A DNA stretch of 64,000 nucleotides from JAHBXE01 sp044222195 (GTDB taxonomy: Bacteria; Planctomycetota; Phycisphaerae; Phycisphaerales; UBA1924). The notes under the pieces were generated by a model that was not told the DNA's origin, ran no database searches, and worked only from the letters and a program-made list of their open reading frames with translations. Below, piece by piece: positions 44,063 through 53,606 of this stretch. Location of the stretch: positions 124,001 through 188,000 of the forward strand of contig JBGANS010000011.1 of NCBI GenBank assembly GCA_044222195.1, given 5' to 3'. Each line of letters begins with the position of its first letter. The stretch's first letter is position 1. A program made the position numbers and the translations under genes.

Positions 44063-45286
44063 CTACGCGGCGGTTCGAAAGGGGAGAGGCGTCTGGATGG
44101 TGCCGCTGCGACGCTGCGCGGCATTGGTGAGGTGCCATTGAACTTCCGCCAGCCGGGCGTCCCAGCTTTCGTGGCGGACGGAATCGCTGATGGCCTCTGT
44201 CGGGCCGGGTGAGGACAGGGCCTGGAGCGTGTGAGCGGCGAACTCGTCCGGGGTGCGGCCGATCCGGCACGAGGTCAGCGACTCGACCTCGGGAATCGCC
44301 GTCGAGATCACCGGCAGCCCCGCCGCGAGGTATTCGCGCGCCTTCAGCGGACTCGAGCTGAGCGTTACTTCACTGATCGGGAACGGGATCATGGCGGCGT
44401 CGAATCCGCGGCAATAGGACGGCAGCGACTGGTAGGACCGGTGGCCAAGCAGGTGAACATTGGGCAAGGCCCGCAGCACCGACACATCCATCGCGATCTT
44501 TCCGAGCATCACGATGGACACATGAGGGAGGCGTCGCGCCACGGCCGCGATCAAGTCCACATCCACCCAGTCGGCGGCGATGAGACCAAAGTACCCGAGA
44601 ATCGGCCCCGGCATGGCCGCGAGTTCAGGAGCCACGGTTGTCCGCGGGTCGAGCGCCTTGCGGAAGTGCCTCCAGTCAACGCCGTGCCGGACGAGCACGG
44701 CATCTGGGCGCGATTCGCGCTTGGCCCGCCACAGCCGCTCGGAGGATGCGATCACCAGGTCGGCCCGGGCGAGAAGATCCTGTTCCATCGCGCGCAGCGC
44801 CGGCGCGGATACCCCCGAAAACGCGGCGTACTCATCCACGCAGTAGTAGATGAGCATGTCCTCATTCAGCGTGCCGGCGATGATGGACGCGGCGGGGTTG
44901 AACACCCAGTTGATGGGCGTGGCGAACTTCAGTTCGCTCATCGCCCGCTGGACCTGGTGACGCAGAAACCAGCGGTTGAACGACTTGACCCACGACTTGC
45001 CGTGAGCCGGCACCACCAGCGGATTGAGCACGAACAGATTGGGTTCCGGTTCCTGAATCGGGGTGACCGCGGCGAGGACCTTCTTCATGGCGCGGCCGGC
45101 GTCGCTCCGCGAAACGGTGGGAGCCCGGTACCCGATCGAGTTGATCCACAGCACCCGGTTGTGGCGGGCCAACAGGCGCATGAGATGGGTCTTGGAGAGC
45201 GGGTCTCCGTTCCAGTCGTGACTGAAGCACAGCATGTCGCGGTCACGCAGCAGATCGGCCGCGTGAGCGTCGCTCGGTGGCTTCAT
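44063..45286 (-). CDS. Glycosyltransferase, family 1/4 type
   Basis: The 407-residue GT-B enzyme shows an N-terminal half with LCFSHDWNGDPLSKTHLMRLL and a C-terminal nucleotide-sugar half (PGPILGYFGLIAADWVDVDLI, LPNVHLLGHRSYQSLPSY, PLKAREYLAAGLPVIST). It resembles TuaH-like transferases. The start MKPPSDAH was chosen for the GGAGA site before it; it overlaps the Wzc-like gene by 44 bases. The donor and acceptor are unknown. Confidence 0.85.
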   Translation of the reverse strand: MKPPSDAHAADLLRDRDMLCFSHDWNGDPLSKTHLMRLLARHNRVLWINSIGYRAPTVSRSDAGRAMKKVLAAVTPIQEPEPNLFVLNPLVVPAHGKSWVKSFNRWFLRHQVQRAMSELKFATPINWVFNPAASIIAGTLNEDMLIYYCVDEYAAFSGVSAPALRAMEQDLLARADLVIASSERLWRAKRESRPDAVLVRHGVDWRHFRKALDPRTTVAPELAAMPGPILGYFGLIAADWVDVDLIAAVARRLPHVSIVMLGKIAMDVSVLRALPNVHLLGHRSYQSLPSYCRGFDAAMIPFPISEVTLSSSPLKAREYLAAGLPVISTAIPEVESLTSCRIGRTPDEFAAHTLQALSSPGPTEAISDSVRHESWDARLAEVQWHLTNAAQRRSGTIQTPLPFRTAA

Positions 45287-47552
45287 TCGACTGTTCTCCG
45301 GTTGTAGCGTCGTCGTCCGTGCGGGCCAGTTCCATCGCCCCGGTGGTGAGTTCAACATCCTCCGCCCGCGTGTGACGGAGCGAGGCAAGAACGTTGACCA
45401 CCAGCGGTCCCAGCCTCATGATCTGCTCGGGCAGAGTTCGGCCCTTGGTCTTGTCCGCGAGCTCCCGGGCCTTCACGTCGATGGGCAGGTCCGAGGGGTC
45501 GGCGCGATTGAACACGGCGACCGAGAGCGAAGTGCCGAGCATCTCCACCTGGTCGACCGTCTGCTTGACTCTCTTGGGGTGCTGCCCGTTGGTGACGGCG
45601 AGTATGACGCTGTCGGCCTGCGGCGCGATCACCGTCGAGGTGATTCCAGTCAGGAACGGATCGCCCACGACCAGGATGACCTCGAATCGTTCCCGAAGCG
45701 TCGTGAGAACTCGCTTGAGCGCGGCGGGCTCGAGCCGGCACGCATCCAGGGTCGAGCTCCGGCCCGTGGTGAGGATCGATGGGCCCGCCCGGATCCGCTG
45801 GATCGGCGGGTCTTCCCCGGAGATCGCCTGTGTCAGTCCGGGCGCTTCTCCTGCATCGAACGAGAGTGTCACGCCACGGGACGTGAGGTCGCCGTCCACG
45901 ATCAGCGTCCTGAATCCTGCCGCGGCGAACGAGAACCCGAGAGCCATCGCGAGCGCACCCTTGCCCTCGTCCGGAGACGAACTGGCGACAAGGTACACCT
46001 TGGAGCCTTCCGGACCGTTGGGTTGCAGGCGTGCACGGATATCGTGGACGCAGCGGGCGGCCATCATGCCCAGCGCCCCAGGTCCGGAGACCTCGGGCAG
46101 GACTGCGACGAACGGCGCGCGCCCCGCCAGGTCCTCGGCGAGTTCCTCGCCCGACCGGTATCGGCGCTTGACCAGCGACGCAAGGACGATCAGGCCCATC
46201 GGCGCCAGGCCGCCGACCGCTCCGCCCATCGCCGCCATCTTGGTGCGGTTGTCGATCATGGCCGTCATCGGGCGGTCGCCGCCGCTGACGACGGCGAGCC
46301 TCCCGCCGAGCGACGCCTCGGTCGTCAAGGCGTCAAGGCGGGTTTCGGTGTCCGACAGCTGCTGGTGAAGCACCAGCGTTTCGCTTTCGAGAGACTTGAG
46401 CTGCTCGCGCTCGATCGACAGTTGCCGCATTTCCGTCTGCGCGGAGTCGAGCAGAGTGCGAAGGCTCCCCTCTCGTTCACGAAGTACGTCGGAGGGCCGT
46501 TCGGCGATCCGGGCGGGAGCACCAGGTGTCCGCGGGATCGCCGCAATCTGGGTACGGCAGGCCTGGATGGCGTTCTCGAGGCGGACCACCGTGGGATGCG
46601 CCGACAGCAGGCCGTGGCTGCGGGCCTGGAAGAGCTCGCGTTCGAGCTTTGACTGCATCGCGAGGTACCACGTGCCCTCATCGACCGTGGCCGAATCGGT
46701 GTCGCCGGACTTGCTGAACGCATCCGAACCGCCCGCGATGGCGATCTGAACATCCGTGAGAGCGTTGCGAAGCTTCCGGGCCCGTTCGGCGGTCTCCGCC
46801 CACAACGGTTCAACCTCCGTCAGCGTTCGGCCACGAGAGACCTCGGCCATGCGAGCTTCGAGCTTCTTGAGTTCTCCCTGGAGCGAGGCGCGCCGATTCT
46901 CAAGGGCCTCCATCCGGGGGCGCTCGGCTCGTTCCTGCTCACGAACAAATACCTGCTTGTACGCCGCGATGAGTGACTGCACCGCCGTCGCCGCCACAAG
47001 GGGGTCAGGGTGGGTGAACTTGACCTGGAGGAAGTCGCTCCGCACCCTGGTATCGACCTTGAGCCCCGCGGCGAACTGCTCACTCGTGCGGACCCGGCGC
47101 CGGGCACCGAGCTTGATCCACGACTCTTCCTTCATCGCTGCGTCGATGACCTCGCGCCCGGTCATCACCTCGCGCTGGGCCTGGAGAAACCCGTCGAAGT
47201 TCGCCATCGGGCGGTTCTGGTCCGTTTCCTTCATGACCGCCGGGAGTGCTGAGGCGATGCGCACCAGCCCCGTCGCCGAGTACAGGCGCTTGCCCATGGA
47301 GAGTCCCGCGTAGATTCCCACGGCCGCTCCCATCACGCCGAGCAAGAGAACCACACGCAGGCGGCCTCGGAGCGCGCGGTACGCCGAGCGCCACAGGTCC
47401 ACCGCGTCGGCCGCGGACGGGACGCGCGACATCGCGACGCCAGTCGGCGTGCCCGGCTCACTCGGTCTGGAAACGGATGCGCTCACCTCTCCTGAGTCCC
47501 CTGGGACCGAAACTGTTCCGCGCACGATTCGCGGCCTCGAACGTTGGTCCAT
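45243..47552 (-). CDS. Wzz/Wzc-like polysaccharide co-polymerase with a degenerate P-loop
   Basis: The 769-residue protein has a first transmembrane helix near residues 65-88 (LRVVLLLGVMGAAVGIYAGL). A long periplasmic coiled-coil region with Wzz features follows, then a second helix near 440-460 (AAMGGAVGGLAPMGLIVLASL), and a cytoplasmic P-loop domain from about 510. The Walker A reads SSSPDEGKGALA, with Gly in place of the Ser/Thr after GK. The Walker A' segment LIVDGD is present. The C-terminus ends RRSRGRSAA without a tyrosine cluster. It probably controls chain length and export but may lack kinase activity. Confidence 0.87.
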   Translation of the reverse strand: MDQRSRPRIVRGTVSVPGDSGEVSASVSRPSEPGTPTGVAMSRVPSAADAVDLWRSAYRALRGRLRVVLLLGVMGAAVGIYAGLSMGKRLYSATGLVRIASALPAVMKETDQNRPMANFDGFLQAQREVMTGREVIDAAMKEESWIKLGARRRVRTSEQFAAGLKVDTRVRSDFLQVKFTHPDPLVAATAVQSLIAAYKQVFVREQERAERPRMEALENRRASLQGELKKLEARMAEVSRGRTLTEVEPLWAETAERARKLRNALTDVQIAIAGGSDAFSKSGDTDSATVDEGTWYLAMQSKLERELFQARSHGLLSAHPTVVRLENAIQACRTQIAAIPRTPGAPARIAERPSDVLREREGSLRTLLDSAQTEMRQLSIEREQLKSLESETLVLHQQLSDTETRLDALTTEASLGGRLAVVSGGDRPMTAMIDNRTKMAAMGGAVGGLAPMGLIVLASLVKRRYRSGEELAEDLAGRAPFVAVLPEVSGPGALGMMAARCVHDIRARLQPNGPEGSKVYLVASSSPDEGKGALAMALGFSFAAAGFRTLIVDGDLTSRGVTLSFDAGEAPGLTQAISGEDPPIQRIRAGPSILTTGRSSTLDACRLEPAALKRVLTTLRERFEVILVVGDPFLTGITSTVIAPQADSVILAVTNGQHPKRVKQTVDQVEMLGTSLSVAVFNRADPSDLPIDVKARELADKTKGRTLPEQIMRLGPLVVNVLASLRHTRAEDVELTTGAMELARTDDDATTGEQSNEATERRSRGRSAA

Positions 47553-47557
47553 GACGT

Positions 47558-48793
47558 TTATCGGCGCGATTCAAGGGCCGGTGTGGCTGACTTAACGAAC
47601 TGCTCAAACTTGCGCGGCGCCCTGTGACGATTTGGAGGGCCCACTTCAAAGTCGAGCAGGTCCGCAACTCGACCCTTCGAGCCGGATTCCGCGGCCCGAG
47701 CGAGGTTGAACATCTCGCGGGCGGTTACATAGTGGTAGTGAAATCCGGACCCACGCGCCGCGATCGCGGCGAGGGACTCGTGAAACTGAACCATGGGACG
47801 GTCCAGAATAACGCGTTGATTGGATTCCGTGGCCCCGTGCGTGTGGAGCTTGACGAAGTACCAGTCGGGTCGGGATGCAACCTGCACCCTCGCGCGAAGC
47901 CACGATTCCAGGCGGCGAACGCTCGGCGGCTGCGAGAGCTGCAGGCAGCCGTTCTCAACTGCCGGTCGCCATGGTCGCTTCCACCACAAACCGAGCGGGC
48001 CCTGGATTAACATAAGGCTGTTGGGGGGTGGATGGCTGTTCCCAGCGGCCACGCCGCGATCGTGCGACTTGCGCCGCCCGTCGCACCCGGATGCGTAATA
48101 GATGCTGTTCACGGTCCGTGTCTGGGTCGCATCCGGGGCCGACGGCAGCGTGAAGTCGGCGTAGCAACCCGTGCGGCGAAGCACTTCGAGTTCATTATCG
48201 ACACCGCACCAGCGCCCGTCAGGTCTGGAGTTGTCGAGGGCCCAGTTGCCGTGAACAAACCCGTAGGCCGGGCGCCCGTCCGGCCACGCCCCGAGCAATC
48301 CGTGCCGATGCGAAAGCTCTTCTGTGAACCCGCGGAGGGTCCGCTCCAGGTTGGCCGCGGTGTCATGGTCGTGATGCAGGTGGATCTCGACCTCGCCGAA
48401 TCCCCCGCGGCACAGCTCCGCGAGCGAACCGACATGGCGGGGCTGATACTGATCAATAGGATAGAAGAACGTGTGCCGCGGGCATCGTCCGTCGCTGTCT
48501 CGCAAGCCACCGAAGAGTTGAGGGTACTTCTCGATCCACGCCGCAACCCGTTCATCGGCGACCCGATCCGACGCTCCGCCCCACTCAGGCTCAAAGTGGT
48601 CGGCGATGCAGAGAATCACGTGGATGGGATTGGAAGGGCCTGACCGCGGGCGGCTTCCCCGCCGTACCGACTGCCGGAGATACCCCGGGAGCCACAGGTG
48701 GGCATTCCTACGCCGTACCGCCCGGACCCCGACGGCCAGGACCGCGAACAGGCAGAACCCGAGAATGGCCAGCGTGATCGCCATGGGTGTCAC
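47558..48793 (-). CDS. Polysaccharide deacetylase-like protein of EPS loci
   Basis: The 411-residue protein has an N-terminal membrane helix (MAITLAILGFCLFAVLAVGV). A domain related to polysaccharide deacetylases follows: HVILCIADHFEPEW, HTFFYPIDQYQPRHV, a metal-site-like EVEIHLHHDHDT and VKLHTHGATE. Such proteins recur in planctomycete polysaccharide clusters, but the substrate is unknown. It can start at the GTG that overlaps the preceding stop (GTGA) or at an ATG three codons later. Confidence 0.68.
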   Translation of the reverse strand: MTPMAITLAILGFCLFAVLAVGVRAVRRRNAHLWLPGYLRQSVRRGSRPRSGPSNPIHVILCIADHFEPEWGGASDRVADERVAAWIEKYPQLFGGLRDSDGRCPRHTFFYPIDQYQPRHVGSLAELCRGGFGEVEIHLHHDHDTAANLERTLRGFTEELSHRHGLLGAWPDGRPAYGFVHGNWALDNSRPDGRWCGVDNELEVLRRTGCYADFTLPSAPDATQTRTVNSIYYASGCDGRRKSHDRGVAAGNSHPPPNSLMLIQGPLGLWWKRPWRPAVENGCLQLSQPPSVRRLESWLRARVQVASRPDWYFVKLHTHGATESNQRVILDRPMVQFHESLAAIAARGSGFHYHYVTAREMFNLARAAESGSKGRVADLLDFEVGPPNRHRAPRKFEQFVKSATPALESRR

Positions 48794-49971
48794 GCGGCCC
48801 GCCTCCCAAGAGAAGGAACATGGGCCGCGACCGATTCAAGAATCGTGCCAAGTTCGTGAGCCGATTCCCGCCATGAGCCCGGTTGGAAGCGGACGCGTGC
48901 GGTACGCCTCTCATCGCCGCGAGCCAGCGCGCCGCGGATCCCTGCGGCCAGCGCGGCCGCGTCATTGGGCACGACCAGGGCGTCCGGCGGGGCGATTTCT
49001 GAAACTCCGCCCACGTCCGCGGCGATGAAAGGCGTACCGCACGCCGCGGCTTCCAAGAGCACGTTCGGAACGCCCTCGGAGCGACTTGGAAGGATCAACG
49101 CATCCGCGGCGCGATACCAGTCGGCGAGCTGGAGCTGCGGTCGAGACCCGAGGAAAGAAACTCGGTCGCCCAGGCCGGCGCTCGCGGCCCGTTGCCGCAG
49201 CGACCCCTTGAGGGGGCCGTCGCCGACGAAGACGCACTGCAGGTTCGGCGAACGATCGAGCTGCGTGAGCGCGTCAATCAACAGGTCCGGTCCCTTCACG
49301 TGATCGAGGTTTCCGGCAAAGAGCAGCACTGTGCCGGCCAGACTCACGCCCAGCCGCTTCCTCGCCTCCGCGCGCGGACCGGGGCAGAACACCAGGGTGT
49401 CTATGCCGTTGCGGACGATGTGTGTGCACTCCGGTCGAGCGCCAAGGAACAGGGCACGATCGCGGAGGTGGCTCCCGATGGCGATGACCGCATCGGCCTG
49501 CCTGAGCACGCGCCGCGTCTCACGGCAGCGTGCGTCGTCACCGTCCGTCCGCAGCGTCAACAAGTCCGATCCATGAACCTTGACGGCGACGGGCAGCCCT
49601 GCTTCGCGGGCCAGGTGCACCGCCGCCCATCCATCGGGATACGCCCAGCACCCGAGCACGATGTCCGGGTTGAACTCTCGCACGGCTCTGCGGAAGCATC
49701 TCTCGACACTGAGGCAGTAGAAGTGGCCATACAGCCCGCGGCACATCTTGGGCGTGAAGTAGTAGGGGGGATGCTCAACGACGAGCCCGCTCTCGCCGCT
49801 GACATCCGCCGCGGCTGGACGTCCCGACTTCCATCGGTCTGTCCAGGCGACGGGCGCGATGATCCGAACGTCGTGCTCCTGTGCCAATGCCCCGAGCTGC
49901 CTCCGATTGAAGCTGGCGCGATGCGGCTGCGCGGCGTTGGGGTAGAGGTTGGTCAGGGCGAGGATTCTCAT
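48790..49971 (-). CDS. Glycosyltransferase, family 4
   Basis: The 393-residue GT-B enzyme has an N-terminal acceptor domain (MRILALTNLYPNAAQPHRAS, VAVKVHGSDLL) and a C-terminal domain with LLFAGNLDHVKGPDLLIDAL, VFVGDGPLKGSL and the nucleotide-sugar motif LILPSRSEGVPNVLLEAAAC. Its ATG overlaps the stop of the preceding gene (ATGA). Confidence 0.9.
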   Translation of the reverse strand: MRILALTNLYPNAAQPHRASFNRRQLGALAQEHDVRIIAPVAWTDRWKSGRPAAADVSGESGLVVEHPPYYFTPKMCRGLYGHFYCLSVERCFRRAVREFNPDIVLGCWAYPDGWAAVHLAREAGLPVAVKVHGSDLLTLRTDGDDARCRETRRVLRQADAVIAIGSHLRDRALFLGARPECTHIVRNGIDTLVFCPGPRAEARKRLGVSLAGTVLLFAGNLDHVKGPDLLIDALTQLDRSPNLQCVFVGDGPLKGSLRQRAASAGLGDRVSFLGSRPQLQLADWYRAADALILPSRSEGVPNVLLEAAACGTPFIAADVGGVSEIAPPDALVVPNDAAALAAGIRGALARGDERRTARVRFQPGSWRESAHELGTILESVAAHVPSLGRRAA

Positions 49972-51104
49972 GCGACGGCCCTCACGATCCGCGGGCACAG
50001 GTCTCGATAGAGTCCTTCGTATCGCGCGACCATGGTTCGGACGTCAAACCCCGCCTCGACCCTTCGGCGACCTTGAGCGCCCATCGTGCGGGCGAGTTCA
50101 GGGTGTGTCGCGACGTCCGCGATGGTCTCCGCGAGCCGCGGGACGTCCGACGGCGGCACCAGCACGCCGGTGACGCCATGGTCCACGACCTCGGGAGTTC
50201 CGCCTACATCCGTAGCGATCACCGGGAGTCCCGACGCCATGGCCTCCAGCACGGCGACGGGCATCCCTTCCGAAAGAGATGGGAGGATGAGGAGTGATGC
50301 CCGACGCAGAAGTCCGGGAACATCCGCGACATCACCAAGAAACTCGACGCGAGTGCCGAGGGACAGGTCCGCGGCGAGCCGCTCCAGGTCCGCCCGGCAA
50401 GGGCCGGCGCCCGCGATCGCGAGCGTCAGCGACGGAACGCGGCCCGATACGGCTGCGAACGCGCGAAGCAGTGTCGCGCAGTCTTTCTCCGGCGACAGCC
50501 GACCCACAAACACCGCCGGGCCGCCCATATGTGGCCCGGCGTACGGAAAGCGTGAGAGGTCAATGCCATTGCGAATGATGTCGACCCGGCCGGCCCGAAC
50601 GCCCTCACAGAGACTGAGCCGCCCCGTATCGTCCGATACACACACGAGGCGGTCTACGCATCGAGTCGCGAGCCGGAAAAGGCGGGCGTGGGCGGGCGTT
50701 GTGCCGAGCCGTCGGCCATGTCGGGTGTGGACGACGCCCGGAACTCCCGCCAGTCGGGCCGCGGGCCCGGCGTACAACAGCGGCTTCACATTGTGCGTGT
50801 GAACCACATCGATGCGCTCTGATTGAAACAAGCGTGCCAGACGATACACGAGCGAAGGGCGAACCCCATCGCGCGCGTTCATCAGGGTGACCGGCCAGCC
50901 GAGGGCGGCAAGTTCGTCCGCCCATCGACCCCGACCGGACAAGGCGACAAACCGAAGGTCAAACGCGGATCGATCCGCGTGCCGGGCGAACTCAACAAGC
51001 AGTCGCTCCATGCCGCCGGTATCAAGCTGGAGGGCGATGTGCGCGACGCGAACCCGCTGGGATTCGCCGGTGCGAAGCGCGATTGAAAGCGGGAAGAGCG
51101 TCAT
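49968..51104 (-). CDS. Glycosyltransferase, family 4
   Basis: The 378-residue enzyme has VRVAHIALQLDTGGMERLLVEF, VHTHNVKPLLYAGPAA, FVGRLSPEKDCATLLRAF and the E-x7-E motif in LPSLSEGMPVAVLEAMASGL. The start at MTLFPLSIA was chosen because the residues before it in the frame are unlike the family. It is followed by another family 4 enzyme with a four-base overlap. Confidence 0.9.
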   Translation of the reverse strand: MTLFPLSIALRTGESQRVRVAHIALQLDTGGMERLLVEFARHADRSAFDLRFVALSGRGRWADELAALGWPVTLMNARDGVRPSLVYRLARLFQSERIDVVHTHNVKPLLYAGPAARLAGVPGVVHTRHGRRLGTTPAHARLFRLATRCVDRLVCVSDDTGRLSLCEGVRAGRVDIIRNGIDLSRFPYAGPHMGGPAVFVGRLSPEKDCATLLRAFAAVSGRVPSLTLAIAGAGPCRADLERLAADLSLGTRVEFLGDVADVPGLLRRASLLILPSLSEGMPVAVLEAMASGLPVIATDVGGTPEVVDHGVTGVLVPPSDVPRLAETIADVATHPELARTMGAQGRRRVEAGFDVRTMVARYEGLYRDLCPRIVRAVA

Positions 51105-51226
51105 GCGCGGTGCGGGACAATCTGGCCATACACGAGCGACACCACCTCGAAATGCGAGGGCGGCGGGTGAAGTCTTATCGGCCGTTGCGAAAGGGCACTC
51201 GCGTTGAAGGGCGCGAATCGCGTGAG

Positions 51227-52255
51227 TTATCGGAAGTCGATGTCCGCGACCAGCGGCCGGTGGGCCGCGTTCACATCCGGGCCTACCCAGCAGTTCAGAA
51301 CATCGCACGATGCATCCACCACGACATGGTCAATCCGGATCTGCGTGTGGTTATTCCAGTACGTGAAGCCAAGGCCGAATCCGCGCTCCAGGAACGCGTC
51401 GGTGAAATCTCCCCAGAACTGGCGGAAAATAGGGCTCTCGCTCGTCGTGTTGAAGTCGCCCGCGAACACGAGCGTGCCCTGGGTCCGGCCTGCCAGCTCG
51501 CGAACCTTGGCCGCCTCCCGTTCGCGACGGGCCACGTTGTCGGCAAGCCGTTCGCCCTTGTCCGACCACATGGAGTTCAGCCCCGCATGCGGTGAAGCCA
51601 GGTGCAGGCTGATCAGGCTCACGGTCCCCCGGGGCATCCGAATCTCGTACAGCGCGGCCGAGCCCTGCTCGCCCACAGCGACATCTGGATCGTCCGCGAG
51701 CTTGAGCGTCTCGATCCTGCCGACCGGAAAACGACTGGCCAGCAGAAGTTCTCCCTGGCGATGCACTTCCCACTGCCCTTCCGGAAACAGGGCCTCCTGG
51801 TGCATGTCCGACCAGCCCTGGAGTGCAACGACTTCGGGCTTCACGCTCTCGATGTACGACGCCAACTTCGCGGCGTCGAGATTCTGCCGGTGAATGTTGC
51901 AGCTCAGAAGGCGGAGCTCGCCTCGCTCTGCCGTAGCGCGGGGCATCGCGACCCGAAAGCCGAGGACCGGACCGATCATCACCATCGAAGCCATGGCCGT
52001 CGCCGCGACCGACCACCACCGCCTCATCACCAACGCCCATGGCCACAGCAGCACCAGCGGCACGGCGTACGGCCAACGAGGAGCAAAGAGCAGCAACGCA
52101 CCCGCCCAGGATTGGTCTCCAAGCTCCCGCATCGCCAGCCACAATCCTCCGGCCAGTGCCAGGTAGCCCCAGCACGCCATGGCGAGAAAAGGACGACGCG
52201 GCCGAGTTGACCGCGTACGAACCGGAGACGGTTGCTTGGGTGTTTCGATAATCAT
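51227..52255 (-). CDS. Endonuclease/exonuclease/phosphatase-fold membrane protein
   Basis: The 342-residue protein has two or three N-terminal hydrophobic helices (residues 25-110) and a C-terminal EEP domain: LRLLSCNIHRQNLDAAKLA, VVALQGWSD, AGDFNTTSES and RIDHVVVD. In active members the LQE glutamate binds magnesium; here it is Gly. The terminal SDH motif reads AAH. It may have lost or changed catalysis. It lies between the flippase and a glycosyltransferase in the operon. Confidence 0.82.
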   Translation of the reverse strand: MIIETPKQPSPVRTRSTRPRRPFLAMACWGYLALAGGLWLAMRELGDQSWAGALLLFAPRWPYAVPLVLLWPWALVMRRWWSVAATAMASMVMIGPVLGFRVAMPRATAERGELRLLSCNIHRQNLDAAKLASYIESVKPEVVALQGWSDMHQEALFPEGQWEVHRQGELLLASRFPVGRIETLKLADDPDVAVGEQGSAALYEIRMPRGTVSLISLHLASPHAGLNSMWSDKGERLADNVARREREAAKVRELAGRTQGTLVFAGDFNTTSESPIFRQFWGDFTDAFLERGFGLGFTYWNNHTQIRIDHVVVDASCDVLNCWVGPDVNAAHRPLVADIDFR

Positions 52256-52259
52256 GCTC

Positions 52260-53606
52260 TCATCCCGCCTTTCGCATCGGCAGGATGGAGCCCGCGTGTG
52301 AGGCCCCGACCGCGGTCATCGATCTCGACGCCGCCCCAAACGTCCGAATCGATGCGCCCGCAAGGAACGATGCCCGAACAGCCGGCCGAAAAAGCATCGA
52401 CCAGCACGCGCCTTCGATGCCAAACCATACGACCAGACCGATGGACCCCACCAGGCTGATCGCCGCAGCATGAACGGCGAGTCGTGCCTGCAGCGAGTCC
52501 CGGCCCGCGGCACTCAGCGAGTATCCGAGCACCAGTTCGATTCCGATAAGAGGCAGAGACCAGATCGTTACGCGGACAACGAATGCAAAAACGTCAGCCT
52601 CTGCCGGAAGCAGCAGTCTTCCAAGCGGCCCGGCGAGCGCCGTGCCTGTTCCCGCGATCACCAAACTGCCGGCCACAACGATCGCGAGGTAGCGGAGCAT
52701 GATCAACCCGCCGGGACCACTACCTCGCCGGTTCGCCGCGGCCATTACGGGATAGGCCGCCGCGCACAGAGCATCGGGCAATGCCACGAGGCGATTCGCC
52801 AGCATCGCGCCGGCCGCGAACACCCCGAATGTCTGCATTCCCAGCAGTCGCGGCGAAAGCAGCGCCTCCACATGCCCGCTCCCGGCGAAGAGCAGTTGAT
52901 GCGCGGCGAGAAATCTGCTCTGAACCAGCAACCCACGAAACCGGGCCGCCGACCACCGGAGGGACACCGGGCACACCCGTCGCTGGACATGCACCGCCAG
53001 GAGCACCGCCGATACGGCCGGCCCCGTGATGTACGCCGCTGCCATGCCCAAGGGCCCCGCTCCAGCCGTGGCCGCTGCAACCGAGGCCGCGGTGAGCGCG
53101 AGGCCCGAAATCAAGTTCACAATCGCCAAGGAGCGGATTCGGTGTGTGGCCTGGACCAGGTCGCCCAGCGTCGTCGCCGCCGACGTCAGCACCAGCCCGA
53201 GTGCCCCGAGCGCGGCACAACCAACGACGGTCCCTGAGTACCCGAGCAGAACGCACGCGACCAACGCGATCGATCCCGCGACGATGGAAAGCGTCACCCG
53301 CAGGCCCAGCTGGTCGGCCAGCGCGTTGCGTGCCGCGCCGGGGTCGCCCGCCACGGTTCTCACGAACGCCGCCCGCAATCCAAGATTGGTGAGAACGGTC
53401 AGAAAGGCCAGCAACCCCACCGACGCCGCCCACTGGGCATACCGCTCCGGACCAAGCTGGTGAATGATGTACGCCATCGCCGGCACGCTCAACGCGTTGA
53501 GCGCCAGCGGCTGAATCGAGAGAAACGCGGCACCGATGAGCGTACGGCGCACCGTCGGCGGCGAGCCCTCCGGCGTGCCAGGAGCCGTGAGAGAGGAGGT
53601 GTTCAC
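52260..53606 (-). CDS. Polysaccharide flippase, Wzx/MATE-like
   Basis: The 448-residue protein is hydrophobic throughout with about 12 predicted helices. An N-terminal pattern is typical of the polysaccharide transporter family (LIGAAFLSIQPLALNALSV, YIIHQLGPERYAQW, FLTVLTNLGLRAAFVR). It should flip lipid-linked repeat units to the periplasm. Its start overlaps the stop of the acetyltransferase. Confidence 0.86.
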   Translation of the reverse strand: MNTSSLTAPGTPEGSPPTVRRTLIGAAFLSIQPLALNALSVPAMAYIIHQLGPERYAQWAASVGLLAFLTVLTNLGLRAAFVRTVAGDPGAARNALADQLGLRVTLSIVAGSIALVACVLLGYSGTVVGCAALGALGLVLTSAATTLGDLVQATHRIRSLAIVNLISGLALTAASVAAATAGAGPLGMAAAYITGPAVSAVLLAVHVQRRVCPVSLRWSAARFRGLLVQSRFLAAHQLLFAGSGHVEALLSPRLLGMQTFGVFAAGAMLANRLVALPDALCAAAYPVMAAANRRGSGPGGLIMLRYLAIVVAGSLVIAGTGTALAGPLGRLLLPAEADVFAFVVRVTIWSLPLIGIELVLGYSLSAAGRDSLQARLAVHAAAISLVGSIGLVVWFGIEGACWSMLFRPAVRASFLAGASIRTFGAASRSMTAVGASHAGSILPMRKAG

